A stretch of DNA of 64,000 bases, from assembly GCF_009674485.1 (NCBI RefSeq), contig NZ_WKJJ01000011.1, positions 124,001-188,000 on the forward strand, in the 5' to 3' direction. The position numbers and the translations under genes were made by a program. The notes below the pieces were generated by a model. It was not told the origin of the DNA. It did not search any database and was given only the letters and a program-made list of their open reading frames with translations. This document shows positions 24,561 through 33,870 of this stretch, in pieces (position 1 is the stretch's first letter; each line of letters opens with the position of its first letter). Source of the stretch: Pseudoduganella rivuli. GTDB lineage: Bacteria > Pseudomonadota > Gammaproteobacteria > Burkholderiales > Burkholderiaceae_D.

Positions 24561-26055
24561 GCTGCTTTCCGGTTTGGCCAGGGGCGCCGCCGGCGGGCAG
24601 GGTGAACCAGAACGTACTGCCCTGCCCGATCACCGATTCCACGCCGACACTTCCCTGGTACATTTCCACAATTTTCTTCACCAGCGCCAGTCCAACCCCG
24701 GTGCTTTCCACGCGGTCGCGCGGCGCCAGGGTCTGGAACAGCTGGAAGATCCGTTCAAAATGGCGCGCTTCGATCCCCGGGCCGTTATCAGCCACGAAAA
24801 AGCGCCAATGGCCGTCCTGCTCCGTACAACCCACGGTGACCTGCCCGTCCGGCTTGTCCATATACTTGATCGCGTTGGAAATCAGGTTATGGAACACTTG
24901 CTGCAGGCGTGTCGGTTCCAGCACCAGGGTCGGCATGTCCGGCTGCACCGTCACCTGGATGTTGTGCGGCGGCGCCAGCAAGTCCACCACGTCGGCCAGC
25001 ATGCGGCTCAACGCAACCGGCACCCGCGCTTCCTTCACCCGGCCCACGCGCGAATACTGAAGGATACCGTCGATCAGCGCCCCCATGCGGTGCACACGGT
25101 TGATCAGCAGCCGCATGTGCTCACGGCCTTCTTCGTTGAAATGCTGTGCGTAATCCGTCGCCAGCCAGTCCGCCAGCGAACCGATGCCGCGCAGCGGCGC
25201 CTTCAGGTCGTGCGACACCACGTAGGCGAAGTTGGTCAACTCTTCATTGGCGCTGGTCAGCTCCTGCATCAGTTGCCGGTTTTCCTGTTCAGCCTGCTTA
25301 CGCTGCGAGATATCGCGCACCACGCCGGTAAACATGCGGCGCGTGCCGAGCCACATTTCCGTCACCGTCAACTCCATCGGGAAGATGCTGCCATCCTTGC
25401 GCAGGCCTTCCACTTCGCGGCCGATGCCGATGATCTTGCGTTCGCCCGTGGCACGGTAGTGGGCCAGGTAGCCATCGTGGCGTTCACGGTGTCCCGCCGG
25501 CATCAGCAGCGAGACATTACGTCCTGCGGCTTCCGCTTCCGGATAGCCGAACAGCGATTCGGCCGCCGGATTGAGGCGCTCGATGATGCCGGCTTCGTCG
25601 ATGGTGATGATGGCGTCGGCCACCGAGTCGAACACGGCGCGCATGCGCGCCTCGCTTTCCTGCAGCGCTGCTTCGGCCAGCTTGCGGCGCGTGATGTCGT
25701 GCACGATGGCCAGCACCAGTGGCGGATCGGCGGACAGCGGCGACAGGCTCACTTCGACGGGAAATTCGCGTCCGTCGCGGTGCACGCCGCTCAGTTCCAT
25801 GCCCGCGCCCATGGCGCGCGGCCGCGGCTGCTCCACATACGTGTTGCGCAGCGCCGCGTGATGGCCGCGCAGGCTGGTCGGCACCAGCACTTCCACCGGC
25901 TGTCCCGGCAGCGTACCGTCGTCATAGCCAAACAGGGTACACAGCGCGGGATTGGCCAGCAATATCTTGCCGGTATGGTCGGCAATCAGCATGGCGTCGC
26001 TGGCGGCAGCCAGCAGCCACTCCAGGTTGCGCCCTTCCATGACGAAATTGTCCAA
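24544..26055 (-). CDS. Cytoplasmic PAS-PAS histidine kinase
   Basis: A 503-residue kinase. Two or three PAS domains (residues about 10-250, with WLLAAASDAMLIADHTGKIL and FDSVADAIITIDEAGIIERL) are followed by HisKA with the phospho-His in NFAYVVSHDLKAPLRGIGS and a HATPase domain (NLISNAIKYMD, VADNGPGI, STGVGLALVKKIVE). No membrane segment is visible. The start is called as TTG at 26055 because AAAGGAG (26061-26067) stands five bases before it; ATG at 26040 and 26094 are alternatives with poorer sites. It heads a four-gene overlapping signalling operon. Confidence 0.88.
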   Translation of the reverse strand: MDNFVMEGRNLEWLLAAASDAMLIADHTGKILLANPALCTLFGYDDGTLPGQPVEVLVPTSLRGHHAALRNTYVEQPRPRAMGAGMELSGVHRDGREFPVEVSLSPLSADPPLVLAIVHDITRRKLAEAALQESEARMRAVFDSVADAIITIDEAGIIERLNPAAESLFGYPEAEAAGRNVSLLMPAGHRERHDGYLAHYRATGERKIIGIGREVEGLRKDGSIFPMELTVTEMWLGTRRMFTGVVRDISQRKQAEQENRQLMQELTSANEELTNFAYVVSHDLKAPLRGIGSLADWLATDYAQHFNEEGREHMRLLINRVHRMGALIDGILQYSRVGRVKEARVPVALSRMLADVVDLLAPPHNIQVTVQPDMPTLVLEPTRLQQVFHNLISNAIKYMDKPDGQVTVGCTEQDGHWRFFVADNGPGIEARHFERIFQLFQTLAPRDRVESTGVGLALVKKIVEMYQGSVGVESVIGQGSTFWFTLPAGGAPGQTGKQHETTE

Positions 26056-26060
26056 CAGTG

Positions 26061-26067
26061 CTCCTTT
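26061..26067 (-). promoter_or_regulatory. Ribosome-binding site that selects a TTG start
   Basis: AAAGGAG on the minus strand, five bases before TTG at 26055, favours this start for the PAS kinase over the in-frame ATG codons at 26040 and 26094. Confidence 0.6.
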
Positions 26068-26150
26068 GCAATGCGCTTTTTCGCAGAATAGCATGGGGAG
26101 CCCCCGACAGTTAAGGACGTATGCGTTAGCAGCCCTTGAAATTGCGTTTT

Positions 26151-26164
26151 TTGATCTGTATCAA
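26151..26164. promoter_or_regulatory. Perfect Fnr/Anr box
   Basis: TTGAT-CTGT-ATCAA is an exact match to the Fnr consensus. It is in the divergent gap between the PAS kinase operon (start 26055) and the GGDEF-EAL gene (start 26243), 87 and 78 bp from the respective start codons, so it could activate either or both under low oxygen. Confidence 0.72.
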
Positions 26165-26242
26165 TTTTTTTTGAGAGCAACTCCCATAAACTTCCTTCGC
26201 ATTGCCAATTCGCAACTTCATTCGCGCCCGCGAAGGTCTCTC

Positions 26243-29239
26243 ATGGAAAGCCGAAACCGCTTCATCAAAACCGCCACCATGGCGTACAGCATCGGCGCCA
26301 GCGCCTGGATCCTGTTGTCAGACAGCCTGGCCAACACCATCGCCGGTCCCGACGCCGCCGCGACACTGGCCACCATCAAGGGGCTGTTCTTTGTCTGCGC
26401 CACCAGCGCGGGGTTCTATTTCGCGCTGCGTGCCGTTCCGCACCACCAGGCGACGGCGCCGATGCTGGGTGTCGCAGGCGCCGCTCTGCATCCGCTGGCC
26501 GGCCGCAAGTGGATGCCGTTCGCGTTTGCCGCCATCATCACGCTGGCGGCCGTCCCGCTGCAGCGGTACCTGCCCACGGCTCACCTGATGCTGTTCGTCC
26601 CAGGCATTATTGCCAGCGCGGCATTCGGCGGACTGGCTCCCGGCCTGCTCTCCACCGGCCTGGCGACCTTGGCCGCCCTGTACCTGGCGCCGGCGCCCGA
26701 TCATCCATTGCATATCGGCTTGCTGGTGTTGAGCGGCATGCTGATCAGCCTGTTATGCGGCATCCTGCGCACGTCGCTGCGCGATGCCGAATTGGGACGC
26801 CGCTTGCTCGACGGCGTCCTATCCGGCACCACGGACGCTGTCTACATCAAGGATTTGCAAGGTAACTACGTGTATGCAAACCACGCGGCCGCAAGCTTCC
26901 TGTCACTGGCGCCCGAACAAATACTGGGCCGCGGCGACGAGGCGCTGTTCCCGGCCCGCGCAGCGGCCTTGCTGCGCGCCCGCGACGCGGCGGTCATGGC
27001 CGGCGCCTCCATCCAGAATGCCGAGGAAAGCCTGGCCACACCGCACCAGGGCACGCAGGTTTTCCTGACCACGTGCGGCCCGCTGACCGACACCGAAGGC
27101 AACATCCACGGCCTGTTCGGCATCTCCCGCAACATTACCCAGCGCAAGCAGGCGGAAAGCGCGCTGCGCATCAGTGAAGAGCGGCTGCAATCGGTCGTCA
27201 ACGCCACCAGCGATGGCCTGTGGGACTGGGACCTGGTTGCAGGGACACTGTATTGCACGGAAGGCATATCGCGCCTGTGCGGGCTGGACAAGGCGCCGCT
27301 GACATTGCGCCGCCTGCTGCGCGTGATCCACCGCGACGATGCGCCCGCCGTCGTGGCGCAGTTGCGCCAGCACCGCAGCGGCCAGCGCCTGGCCATCGAA
27401 CTGAATTTCCGGCTGCAACGCGGCGCCGGTGGCGTGGCATGGGTGCGCGCGACCGGACGCGTGGTGGATCAGGTCCAGGATGGCGCCGCGCGCCGCATGG
27501 TCGGCACGCTGTCCGATATGACGCAACGGCGCGAACTGGAGCAGATGCAGCGCGACGCCGACACGGTCTTTGCCGGCACCCATGAGGGCATCATGGTGGT
27601 CGACGCCAACTTGCGCATCGAGCGGGTCAATCCCGCATTCGAACGCATCACCGGCTACAGCGCGGACGAGGTCATCGGCCACACGCCGGCCCTGCTGGCG
27701 TCCGGCCGCCATGGTAAGGCGTTTTACCGGGAACTGTGGAACACACTGCTGCGTGCAGGCTTCTGGCGCGGCGAAATCTGGAATGCGCGGAAAAGCGGCG
27801 AAGTGTACCCGGAACTGTTGACCATTTCCGCCGTCATGGATGAACGGGGCAAACCCGACCATTACATCGGCGTCTTTTCCGACATCAGCCATATCAAGGC
27901 GCACGCAGCCGAACTGGACCGCGCGGCCAATTTTGATGCGTTGACGGGCCTGCCCAACCGCAGGCTGTTGACGGACCGCTTCGAACACGCGATCCAGCGC
28001 GCCAACCGCACGGGCAAGCCGTTGACGGTCTGCGTGCTGGACCTGGATAATTTCAAGGACATCAACCTGTGCTACGGCAAACAGGCGGGCGACCGCCTGC
28101 TGGAGACAGTGGCCAATGCGCTGGCCGGCGTGGTGCGCGGCGACGACACGCTGGCGCGCATCGGCGGCGACGAATTCGTCCTGCTGATGTCCGGCATCGG
28201 CTCGCCAGAAGAATGCGCGCAGGCGCTCGACCGCGTGATGGCTGCGGCCGCAACGCCGCTGCAGGCCGGACCGGAGCGCATCCAGGTCACCGCCAGCGTG
28301 GGTGTGTGCCGCTATCCCGACGACGATGGCGACGCCGACACGCTGCTGCGGCATGCCGAGCAGGCGATGTACCAGGCCAAGGAGGAAGGCCGCGGCTGCT
28401 ACCAGTTATCCGACCCGGCCAGCGACCGCCTGGCGCAGGCGCACCGGCAAGCGCTGCACCGCCTGCGCCAGGCGCTGGACCAGGAGGAATTCCGCCTGCA
28501 CTACCAGCCCAAGGTGGACTTGCGCAGCGGCGCCCTGCTGGGGGTCGAAGCGCTGATCCGCTGGCAGCATCCGGAACGGGGATTGCTGGCGCCCGGCGAG
28601 TTCCTGCCGCATGTCACCGGCACACCGCTGGAAACCGATATCGGCAACTGGGTGATCCGCACCGCGCTGGCGCAAAGCCATGCGTGGCGCGCCGCCGGCC
28701 TGCACCTGCAGGTTGCCGTCAACGTTGGCGCGGCCCAGTTGCTGGCGCCCGGCTTTTGCGACAGCCTGGCCGCCGCGCTGGCCGCCCAGCCGGGCGCCGC
28801 ACCCGGTGACCTGGAACTGGAAGTCCTGGAAACCGCCGCCATTGCCGACATGGACCTGGCCATGGACGTGCTGGGCGGCTGCCACGCGCTGGGCGTGCAT
28901 TTTGCGCTGGACGACTTCGGTACGGGCTATTCGTCGCTGACGTATTTGCGCAAGCTACCCGTCGATACGCTCAAGGTGGACCAGAGTTTCGTCCGCAACA
29001 TGCTGGCCGATCCGGCCGACCACGGCATCGTGGAAGGCGTGGTGCGGCTGGCCCACGCCATGGGCCTGCAAGTGGTGGCGGAAGGCGCGGAAACCGCCGA
29101 ACATTGCGCGGCGCTGGCCGCGATCGGATGCGAAGTGGCGCAAGGCTATGGTATCGCCCGGCCGATGGCGCCGGAATTGCTGCCGGCATGGGCCGCGGCG
29201 CGTGGCAGCGGCGCAATCAATCCGGCGCAAGCCGCCTGA
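26243..29239 (+). CDS. DUF4118-PAS-GGDEF-EAL c-di-GMP protein
   Basis: A 998-residue membrane protein; the open frame extends back to 25952 but that part is antisense to the kinase gene, and the start MESRNRFIKTATMAYSIGAS is preceded by GAAGG. Residues 1-190 hold about six hydrophobic segments, including a DUF4118-like block (LFVPGIIASAAFGGLAPGLL). Three PAS domains follow (about 200-550), then GGDEF with intact RIGGDEFVLL, then EAL with GVEALIRWQHPE, ALDDFGTGYSSL and VDQSFV. Both catalytic motifs look complete, so it may both make and degrade c-di-GMP. A perfect Fnr box lies upstream. Confidence 0.9.
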   Translation: MESRNRFIKTATMAYSIGASAWILLSDSLANTIAGPDAAATLATIKGLFFVCATSAGFYFALRAVPHHQATAPMLGVAGAALHPLAGRKWMPFAFAAIITLAAVPLQRYLPTAHLMLFVPGIIASAAFGGLAPGLLSTGLATLAALYLAPAPDHPLHIGLLVLSGMLISLLCGILRTSLRDAELGRRLLDGVLSGTTDAVYIKDLQGNYVYANHAAASFLSLAPEQILGRGDEALFPARAAALLRARDAAVMAGASIQNAEESLATPHQGTQVFLTTCGPLTDTEGNIHGLFGISRNITQRKQAESALRISEERLQSVVNATSDGLWDWDLVAGTLYCTEGISRLCGLDKAPLTLRRLLRVIHRDDAPAVVAQLRQHRSGQRLAIELNFRLQRGAGGVAWVRATGRVVDQVQDGAARRMVGTLSDMTQRRELEQMQRDADTVFAGTHEGIMVVDANLRIERVNPAFERITGYSADEVIGHTPALLASGRHGKAFYRELWNTLLRAGFWRGEIWNARKSGEVYPELLTISAVMDERGKPDHYIGVFSDISHIKAHAAELDRAANFDALTGLPNRRLLTDRFEHAIQRANRTGKPLTVCVLDLDNFKDINLCYGKQAGDRLLETVANALAGVVRGDDTLARIGGDEFVLLMSGIGSPEECAQALDRVMAAAATPLQAGPERIQVTASVGVCRYPDDDGDADTLLRHAEQAMYQAKEEGRGCYQLSDPASDRLAQAHRQALHRLRQALDQEEFRLHYQPKVDLRSGALLGVEALIRWQHPERGLLAPGEFLPHVTGTPLETDIGNWVIRTALAQSHAWRAAGLHLQVAVNVGAAQLLAPGFCDSLAAALAAQPGAAPGDLELEVLETAAIADMDLAMDVLGGCHALGVHFALDDFGTGYSSLTYLRKLPVDTLKVDQSFVRNMLADPADHGIVEGVVRLAHAMGLQVVAEGAETAEHCAALAAIGCEVAQGYGIARPMAPELLPAWAAARGSGAINPAQAA

Positions 29240-29272
29240 GCTGCGTGGCCGGGCAAGCACCCGGCCGACGCG

Positions 29273-30016
29273 CTAAACCAGTGGTTCCGCGCACACGCCT
29301 TCGGCCAGCGCCGCCAGCCGGGCGCCGTCCTGGATCGTCAGGTGGCGCCCCGTGACGCTGATCCAGCCGGCCTTGCGGAAGCGCGCCAGCAGGCGGCAAA
29401 TACACTCCATCGTCAACCCCAGGTAGGCGCCGATATCTTCCCGTGACATGCGCAGCTGTAACTGCGCGGCCGGCAAGCCGCGCGCCGCATAGCGCGCACT
29501 GAGGCCGACCAGGAACAGCGCCAGCCGCTGCTCGGCGCGCGCATTCCCTAACAGGAACAATGAGGCTTGCTGGCGCTGGATTTCACGGCTGAGCGCACGG
29601 TGAAATTGTTCCAGCAGCGACGGCATGGCCGTGACCAGCGCGTGGAAGCGGTCAAAGGGGATTTCGCACACGTCGCACGGCTCCAACGCCACGGCGTCGC
29701 ACACGTGGCGCCCTTCGGCGATGGCGTCCAGGCCCAGCAAGTCGCCGGCCATGGGAAACCCCGTTACCTGGTTGACGCCGTGCGCGTGGCACAAGGTTTT
29801 CAGGTGACCGCTGCGCACCGCATACAGTTGCTGAAAACGGTCCCCGGTGCGGTGCAGGTATTCGCCGCGCGCCAGCCTGCGGCGTCCGCCGACGATTTGT
29901 TCGATGCGTGCCATGTCGCACGGCGCCAGGCCTGCGGGCAGGCACAGGCCGTTCATACCGCAATGCGCACATAAAGTGTCGAGAGGGACTTGCGCTGTGG
30001 CCGGTTCAACTTGCAT
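29273..30016 (-). CDS. Fnr-family regulator, variant recognition helix
   Basis: A 247-residue Crp/Fnr protein. Cys16, Cys19 and Cys25 (LCAHCGMNGLC) with Cys117 (CDVCEIPF) match the four 4Fe-4S ligands of E. coli Fnr, so it should sense oxygen. The cyclic-nucleotide-like fold spans residues 30-150. The C-terminal helix-turn-helix reads SREDIGAYLGLTMECICRLL. Fnr uses Glu-x-x-Ser-Arg to read TTGAT; here the Ser is Cys (ECICR), which may shift DNA preference. It lies downstream of a second Fnr gene of the same orientation, about 130 bp away. Confidence 0.88.
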   Translation of the reverse strand: MQVEPATAQVPLDTLCAHCGMNGLCLPAGLAPCDMARIEQIVGGRRRLARGEYLHRTGDRFQQLYAVRSGHLKTLCHAHGVNQVTGFPMAGDLLGLDAIAEGRHVCDAVALEPCDVCEIPFDRFHALVTAMPSLLEQFHRALSREIQRQQASLFLLGNARAEQRLALFLVGLSARYAARGLPAAQLQLRMSREDIGAYLGLTMECICRLLARFRKAGWISVTGRHLTIQDGARLAALAEGVCAEPLV

Positions 30017-30147
30017 GAAAACTGTCCTTTACCAATGCGCCGCCCGTGCGGCGCCACGGTGCCAGTATCGCGCCGCAAGGACCGATGCGCTATCGGTGAA
30101 GCCGGGCAGAGTGCTGTAGGGCTTCCCCTACTCCGCTGCCATGCCGA

Positions 30148-30948
30148 TCAGGCGGCGCAGCGTTCGGCGCCTTCGCCGTCGGCGCCGGGGTCGCGGCCCG
30201 TGGACAGCGCTTCCAGGCTGTCGCGGTCGACGATGTGGAAGTCGCGGTTGTCGACCTTGATCCAGCCTTGCTTGCGGAAGCGGGCCAGCAGGCGGCTCAC
30301 GCTTTCGATCGTCAAGCCCAGGTAGCCGCCGATATCCTCGCGCGACATGCGCAGCTGATAGCTGGCCGCCGAGTAGCCGCGCGCCGCATAGCGCGCGCCC
30401 AGGTTCAGCAGGAACAGCGCCATGCGCTGGTCGGCGCGCATGCTGCCGCGGAACAGCATGATGGCCTGTTCGCGCTGGATTTCGCGGCCCAGCACGCGGT
30501 GGAATTGCTGCATCAGGGCCGGGGTCTGCATCACCAGTTCCTGCAGGCGGCTGAACGGGATTTCGCACACTTCGCTGTCTTCCAGCGCGGTGGCGCTGCA
30601 ACTGTGCGATCCGGAACCGATGGCGTCCATGCCCAGCAAGTCGCCCGCCATGTGGAAGCCGGTCACCTGCTGTTCGCCGTGGATGTTGACTTGTGCCGTC
30701 TTGAAGTGCCCAAGGCGCACCGCATACAGGCTGCCGAACGAGGCGCCCATGCTGAACAATTGTTCGTCGCGGGCCACGCGGCGGCGGCGCGCAATGATCT
30801 GGTCAAGGCGCGCCACCTCGCTGTCGGCCAGGCCTTGCGGCAGGCAGAAGCGGTTAAAGCTGCACAAAGTGCAATTGACTTTGGCGGATTTGGCGGACGT
30901 TGCGGCGGCGGGGGCAGTCGCGCTGGCGATGGGGATCACGGTGTTCAT
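30148..30948 (-). CDS. fnr: Fnr-family oxygen-sensing regulator (canonical)
   Basis: A 266-residue Fnr. The cluster ligands are Cys26, Cys29, Cys35 (NCTLCSFNRFC) and Cys128 (SEVCEIPF), with the C-x2-C-x5-C spacing of E. coli Fnr. The recognition helix LTIESVSRLLARFRK keeps the Glu-x-x-Ser-Arg residues that contact TTGAT half-sites. It is therefore the best candidate for acting at the boxes at 22389, 26151 and 32483. N-terminal residues 1-23 form an Ala-rich extension. It is paired with a paralogue at 29273. Confidence 0.9.
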   Translation of the reverse strand: MNTVIPIASATAPAAATSAKSAKVNCTLCSFNRFCLPQGLADSEVARLDQIIARRRRVARDEQLFSMGASFGSLYAVRLGHFKTAQVNIHGEQQVTGFHMAGDLLGMDAIGSGSHSCSATALEDSEVCEIPFSRLQELVMQTPALMQQFHRVLGREIQREQAIMLFRGSMRADQRMALFLLNLGARYAARGYSAASYQLRMSREDIGGYLGLTIESVSRLLARFRKQGWIKVDNRDFHIVDRDSLEALSTGRDPGADGEGAERCAA

Positions 30949-31064
30949 CTGAAGCTCCTTTATGGCGTGCGTTCACGTCCTCGATGAACGACAGTATCGC
31001 CCTCCCCGCCTTGTCACGGTATCGGGCATTGCCAGGAGTTGCTGTAGGGGATCCGTGACATACC

Positions 31065-32420
31065 CTACCCCAGCTCCACGACGGCCCCGTGCTGCGGCAC
31101 GTCCACGCTCCAGCCCAGCGTCTCGGCAATGCGCCGCCGCAGCGTGTCGGATGCTTCCGGTTCGCCGTGCGTGACGAACACGCGCCGTGGCTTGCCGCAC
31201 GCCCCCAGCCAGGCCAGCAATTCGCCCTGGTCCGCGTGGGCCGACAGGTTATCGATTTGCACCACGCGGGCCCGCACCGGCACATATTCGCCATGGATTT
31301 TCACTTCCTGCGCGCCGTCCACCAGCGCGGCGCCCCGCGTGCCGCCGGCCTGGAAGCCGGCAAACAGGATCGTATTGCGGCGGTCCGGCGCAAACGCCTT
31401 GATGTGGTGCAGCACGCGTCCGCCCGTCGCCATGCCGCTGGCCGCGATGATCACCATCGGCACACGGCGCTGGTTCAGCGCGATGGATTCCGCCGGGGTG
31501 TTGACAAACGTGACGGCGCGGCACATGGCGTTGACTTGTTCCGGCGTCAGGCGGTGGTCGTGGCGGTGCTTGCGGTACAGCGCCGTCACGTCGGCCGCCA
31601 TCGGGCTGTTCAGGTAGATCGGCACCGGCGGAATGTCGCCATGGACTTTCATCCGGTGCAAATAATGCATCAATGCCTGTGCGCGGCCCACTGCAAACGA
31701 CGGAATCACCGTCACGCCGCCGCGGGCCGCCGTCTCGCAAATGGTGCGTCCCAGCAGCCGGGCGGGATCGGCCGGATCGTGCAGCTTGTCGCCATAGGTC
31801 GATTCCACCACGATGTAATCCGCATCGGTGGCGGGTTCGGGCGGGGCCAGCAATGGATCGTTGGGCCGGCCCAGGTCGCCGGAAAAGTGCAGGCGCCGCC
31901 CTTCCGCGTCGACCGTCACCCCGGCGGCGCCCAGGATATGGCCGGCGCGCGTCAAATGCACATGGAAGCGCTCGCCGACGGTGAAGCGCTGGTGGAAATC
32001 CACCGGCACCAGGTATTCCAGCGCATCGAGCGCATCGGCTTCCGTGTACAGCGGCAGCGCGGGCGCGTGCTTGCTGTAGCCATGGCGGTTGGCGTAGGCC
32101 GCCTCTTCTTCCAGCAGGCGTCCGCTATCCGGCAACAGGATGTGGCACAGGTCGCGCGTGGCGGCGCTGCAATAAATGGGACCGCGAAAACCGTCGCGCA
32201 CCAGCAGCGGCAACGCGCCCGCGTGGTCCAGGTGGGCATGCGTCAGCACCACGGCCGACAAGGTCGCCGGATCGACCGGCTGCGCTTCGCGGTTGCGCAG
32301 GCGCAGCGCCTTGTAGCCCTGGAACAGGCCACAGTCGACCAGGATCCGTTCGCCGCCGCTTTCCACCAGGTAGCGCGAACCCGTCACCGTCCCCGCCGCG
32401 CCTAAAAATGTGAGTTTCAT
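31065..32420 (-). CDS. MBL-fold beta-CASP hydrolase (RNA-specificity domain)
   Basis: A 451-residue metallo-beta-lactamase-fold protein of the CPSF/YSH1-like group. The zinc motif is LTHAHLDHAGALP; the beta-CASP domain follows (about residues 240-360: VIPSFAVGRAQALMHYLHRM, ASGMATGGRVLHH), with the late His in DNLSAHADQGELLAWL and VFVTHGEPEA. Bacterial members are thought to process RNA, but substrates are mostly unknown. It has a near-consensus Fnr box about 63 bp upstream, which suggests induction at low oxygen. Confidence 0.9.
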   Translation of the reverse strand: MKLTFLGAAGTVTGSRYLVESGGERILVDCGLFQGYKALRLRNREAQPVDPATLSAVVLTHAHLDHAGALPLLVRDGFRGPIYCSAATRDLCHILLPDSGRLLEEEAAYANRHGYSKHAPALPLYTEADALDALEYLVPVDFHQRFTVGERFHVHLTRAGHILGAAGVTVDAEGRRLHFSGDLGRPNDPLLAPPEPATDADYIVVESTYGDKLHDPADPARLLGRTICETAARGGVTVIPSFAVGRAQALMHYLHRMKVHGDIPPVPIYLNSPMAADVTALYRKHRHDHRLTPEQVNAMCRAVTFVNTPAESIALNQRRVPMVIIAASGMATGGRVLHHIKAFAPDRRNTILFAGFQAGGTRGAALVDGAQEVKIHGEYVPVRARVVQIDNLSAHADQGELLAWLGACGKPRRVFVTHGEPEASDTLRRRIAETLGWSVDVPQHGAVVELG

Positions 32421-32482
32421 AGGACCTCCCGTTCCATGGCGCCCACGATAGCGTGATGGAAGCGGCGGGTCACGGGTACGGC

Positions 32483-32496
32483 TTGACCTGAATCAA
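32483..32496. promoter_or_regulatory. Fnr-type box before the beta-CASP hydrolase
   Basis: TTGAC-CTGA-ATCAA matches the Fnr consensus at 9 of 10 positions, 62 bp before the hydrolase start and after the chrA stop. Confidence 0.6.
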
Positions 32497-32520
32497 ATTC
32501 CCGCTAAATATTGCGGCAAA

Positions 32521-33870
32521 TCAACGCAGCACCAGCTGGATGGCCAGTCCCGCCGCGGCGCAGCCGGCAATCACGTGGATCACGTTGCGTTTATAACGCA
32601 GCAGGGCCACGGCGGCCCCGGCGGCAATCACGGCGGACCACGGGTCGAACCGGCCGCCAAAACCCTGCGGCCACAGCACGTGGTAGCCAAAGAACAGCGC
32701 CAGGTTCAGGATCACGCCCACCACGGCGGCGGTAATGGCCGACAGCGGCGCCGTGAACTTGATGTCGCCGTGCGTCGATTCCACCAGCGGGCCACCGGCC
32801 AGGATGAACAGGAATGATGGCAGGAACGTGAACCACGTGACCAGCGCGGCGGCCGTGGCGCCGGCGGCAAATTGCGCGTCCGGCCCGAACACGGCCTTCA
32901 CGTAGCCGCCGACGAAGCCGACGAACGCCACCACCATGATCAGCGGGCCCGGCGTGGTCTCGCCCAGCGCCAGGCCATCGATCATCTGGCGCGGCGTCAG
33001 CCAGCCATAGTGTTCGACGGCGCCCTGGTACACGTACGGCAGCACGGCATAGGCGCCGCCAAACGTCAGCAGCGCGGCCTTGGTGAAGAACCAGCCCATT
33101 TGCGTCAACGTATGGTTCCAGCCGAACACCGCCGTCAGCGCGCCCATCGGCAACGCCCACAGCGCGGCGCCAGCCGCCAGGATCAGCGCCAGCGTGCGCC
33201 AGCGGAAGCGCGCATGGGCCGGCGGCGGCGTGTCGTCATCGATCAGCGCCGCGCCATACGATTTATCGGCGCCGCCATGGCCGCCGCCAATGGCAAACGT
33301 GGCGGGCGCCACGCGTCCGCCCACGTAGCCGGCCAGCGCGGCGGCCAGCACGATCAGGGGAAACGGGACGTCGAACGCAAAGATGGCGACAAACGATGCG
33401 GCGGCCATCGCCCACAGCGTATTGTTTTTCAGTGCGCGCGAACCGATGCGGTGCGCCGCCTGCACGACGATGGCGGTGACGGCCGGCTTGATGCCGTAAA
33501 ACAGCCCCGCCACCACGGACACGTCGCCAAACGCGATATACACCCACGACAGCGCGATCAGGATCAGCAGCGACGGCAGCACGAACAGTGCCCCGGCCGC
33601 CAAGCCGCCCCACGTGCGGTGCATCAGCCAGCCGATATAGGTGGCCAGTTGCTGCGCCTCGGGGCCCGGCAACACCATGCAGTAATTCAGCGCGTGCAAA
33701 AACCGCCGCTCGGAAATCCAGCGCCGGTTTTCCACCAATTCCTGGTGCATGATGGAAATTTGACCGGCCGGACCGCCAAAACTGATGAATCCCAGTTTCA
33801 GCCAGAAGGCAAAGGCTTGCCAAAAACTGACCGGCGCGGGCTTGACGTGGGAGGGTTGCATGGAATCCAT
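32521..33870 (-). CDS. chrA: Chromate transporter, two CHR domains
   Basis: A protein of about 449 residues with two homologous chromate-ion-transport domains: the first begins WQAFAFWLKLGFISFGGPAG, the second is around WFFTKAALLTFGGAYAVLPY, each followed by hydrophobic helices. The PGPEAQQLATYIG and ALGETTPGPLIM segments are conserved in the family. It exports chromate by anion antiport. The frame is open to 33948, but starts at 33870 or 33861 (MDSMQPSHVKP) fit better. No chrB regulator is adjacent. The 311 bp upstream, to 34181, hold no gene. Confidence 0.92.
   Translation of the reverse strand: MDSMQPSHVKPAPVSFWQAFAFWLKLGFISFGGPAGQISIMHQELVENRRWISERRFLHALNYCMVLPGPEAQQLATYIGWLMHRTWGGLAAGALFVLPSLLILIALSWVYIAFGDVSVVAGLFYGIKPAVTAIVVQAAHRIGSRALKNNTLWAMAAASFVAIFAFDVPFPLIVLAAALAGYVGGRVAPATFAIGGGHGGADKSYGAALIDDDTPPPAHARFRWRTLALILAAGAALWALPMGALTAVFGWNHTLTQMGWFFTKAALLTFGGAYAVLPYVYQGAVEHYGWLTPRQMIDGLALGETTPGPLIMVVAFVGFVGGYVKAVFGPDAQFAAGATAAALVTWFTFLPSFLFILAGGPLVESTHGDIKFTAPLSAITAAVVGVILNLALFFGYHVLWPQGFGGRFDPWSAVIAAGAAVALLRYKRNVIHVIAGCAAAGLAIQLVLR

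Noticed and set aside
25952..26242. N-terminal extension of the GGDEF-EAL protein by 97 residues
   Set aside because: This part is antisense to the PAS kinase and crosses the Fnr box. The start at 26243 has a GAAGG site and gives a natural membrane N-terminus.
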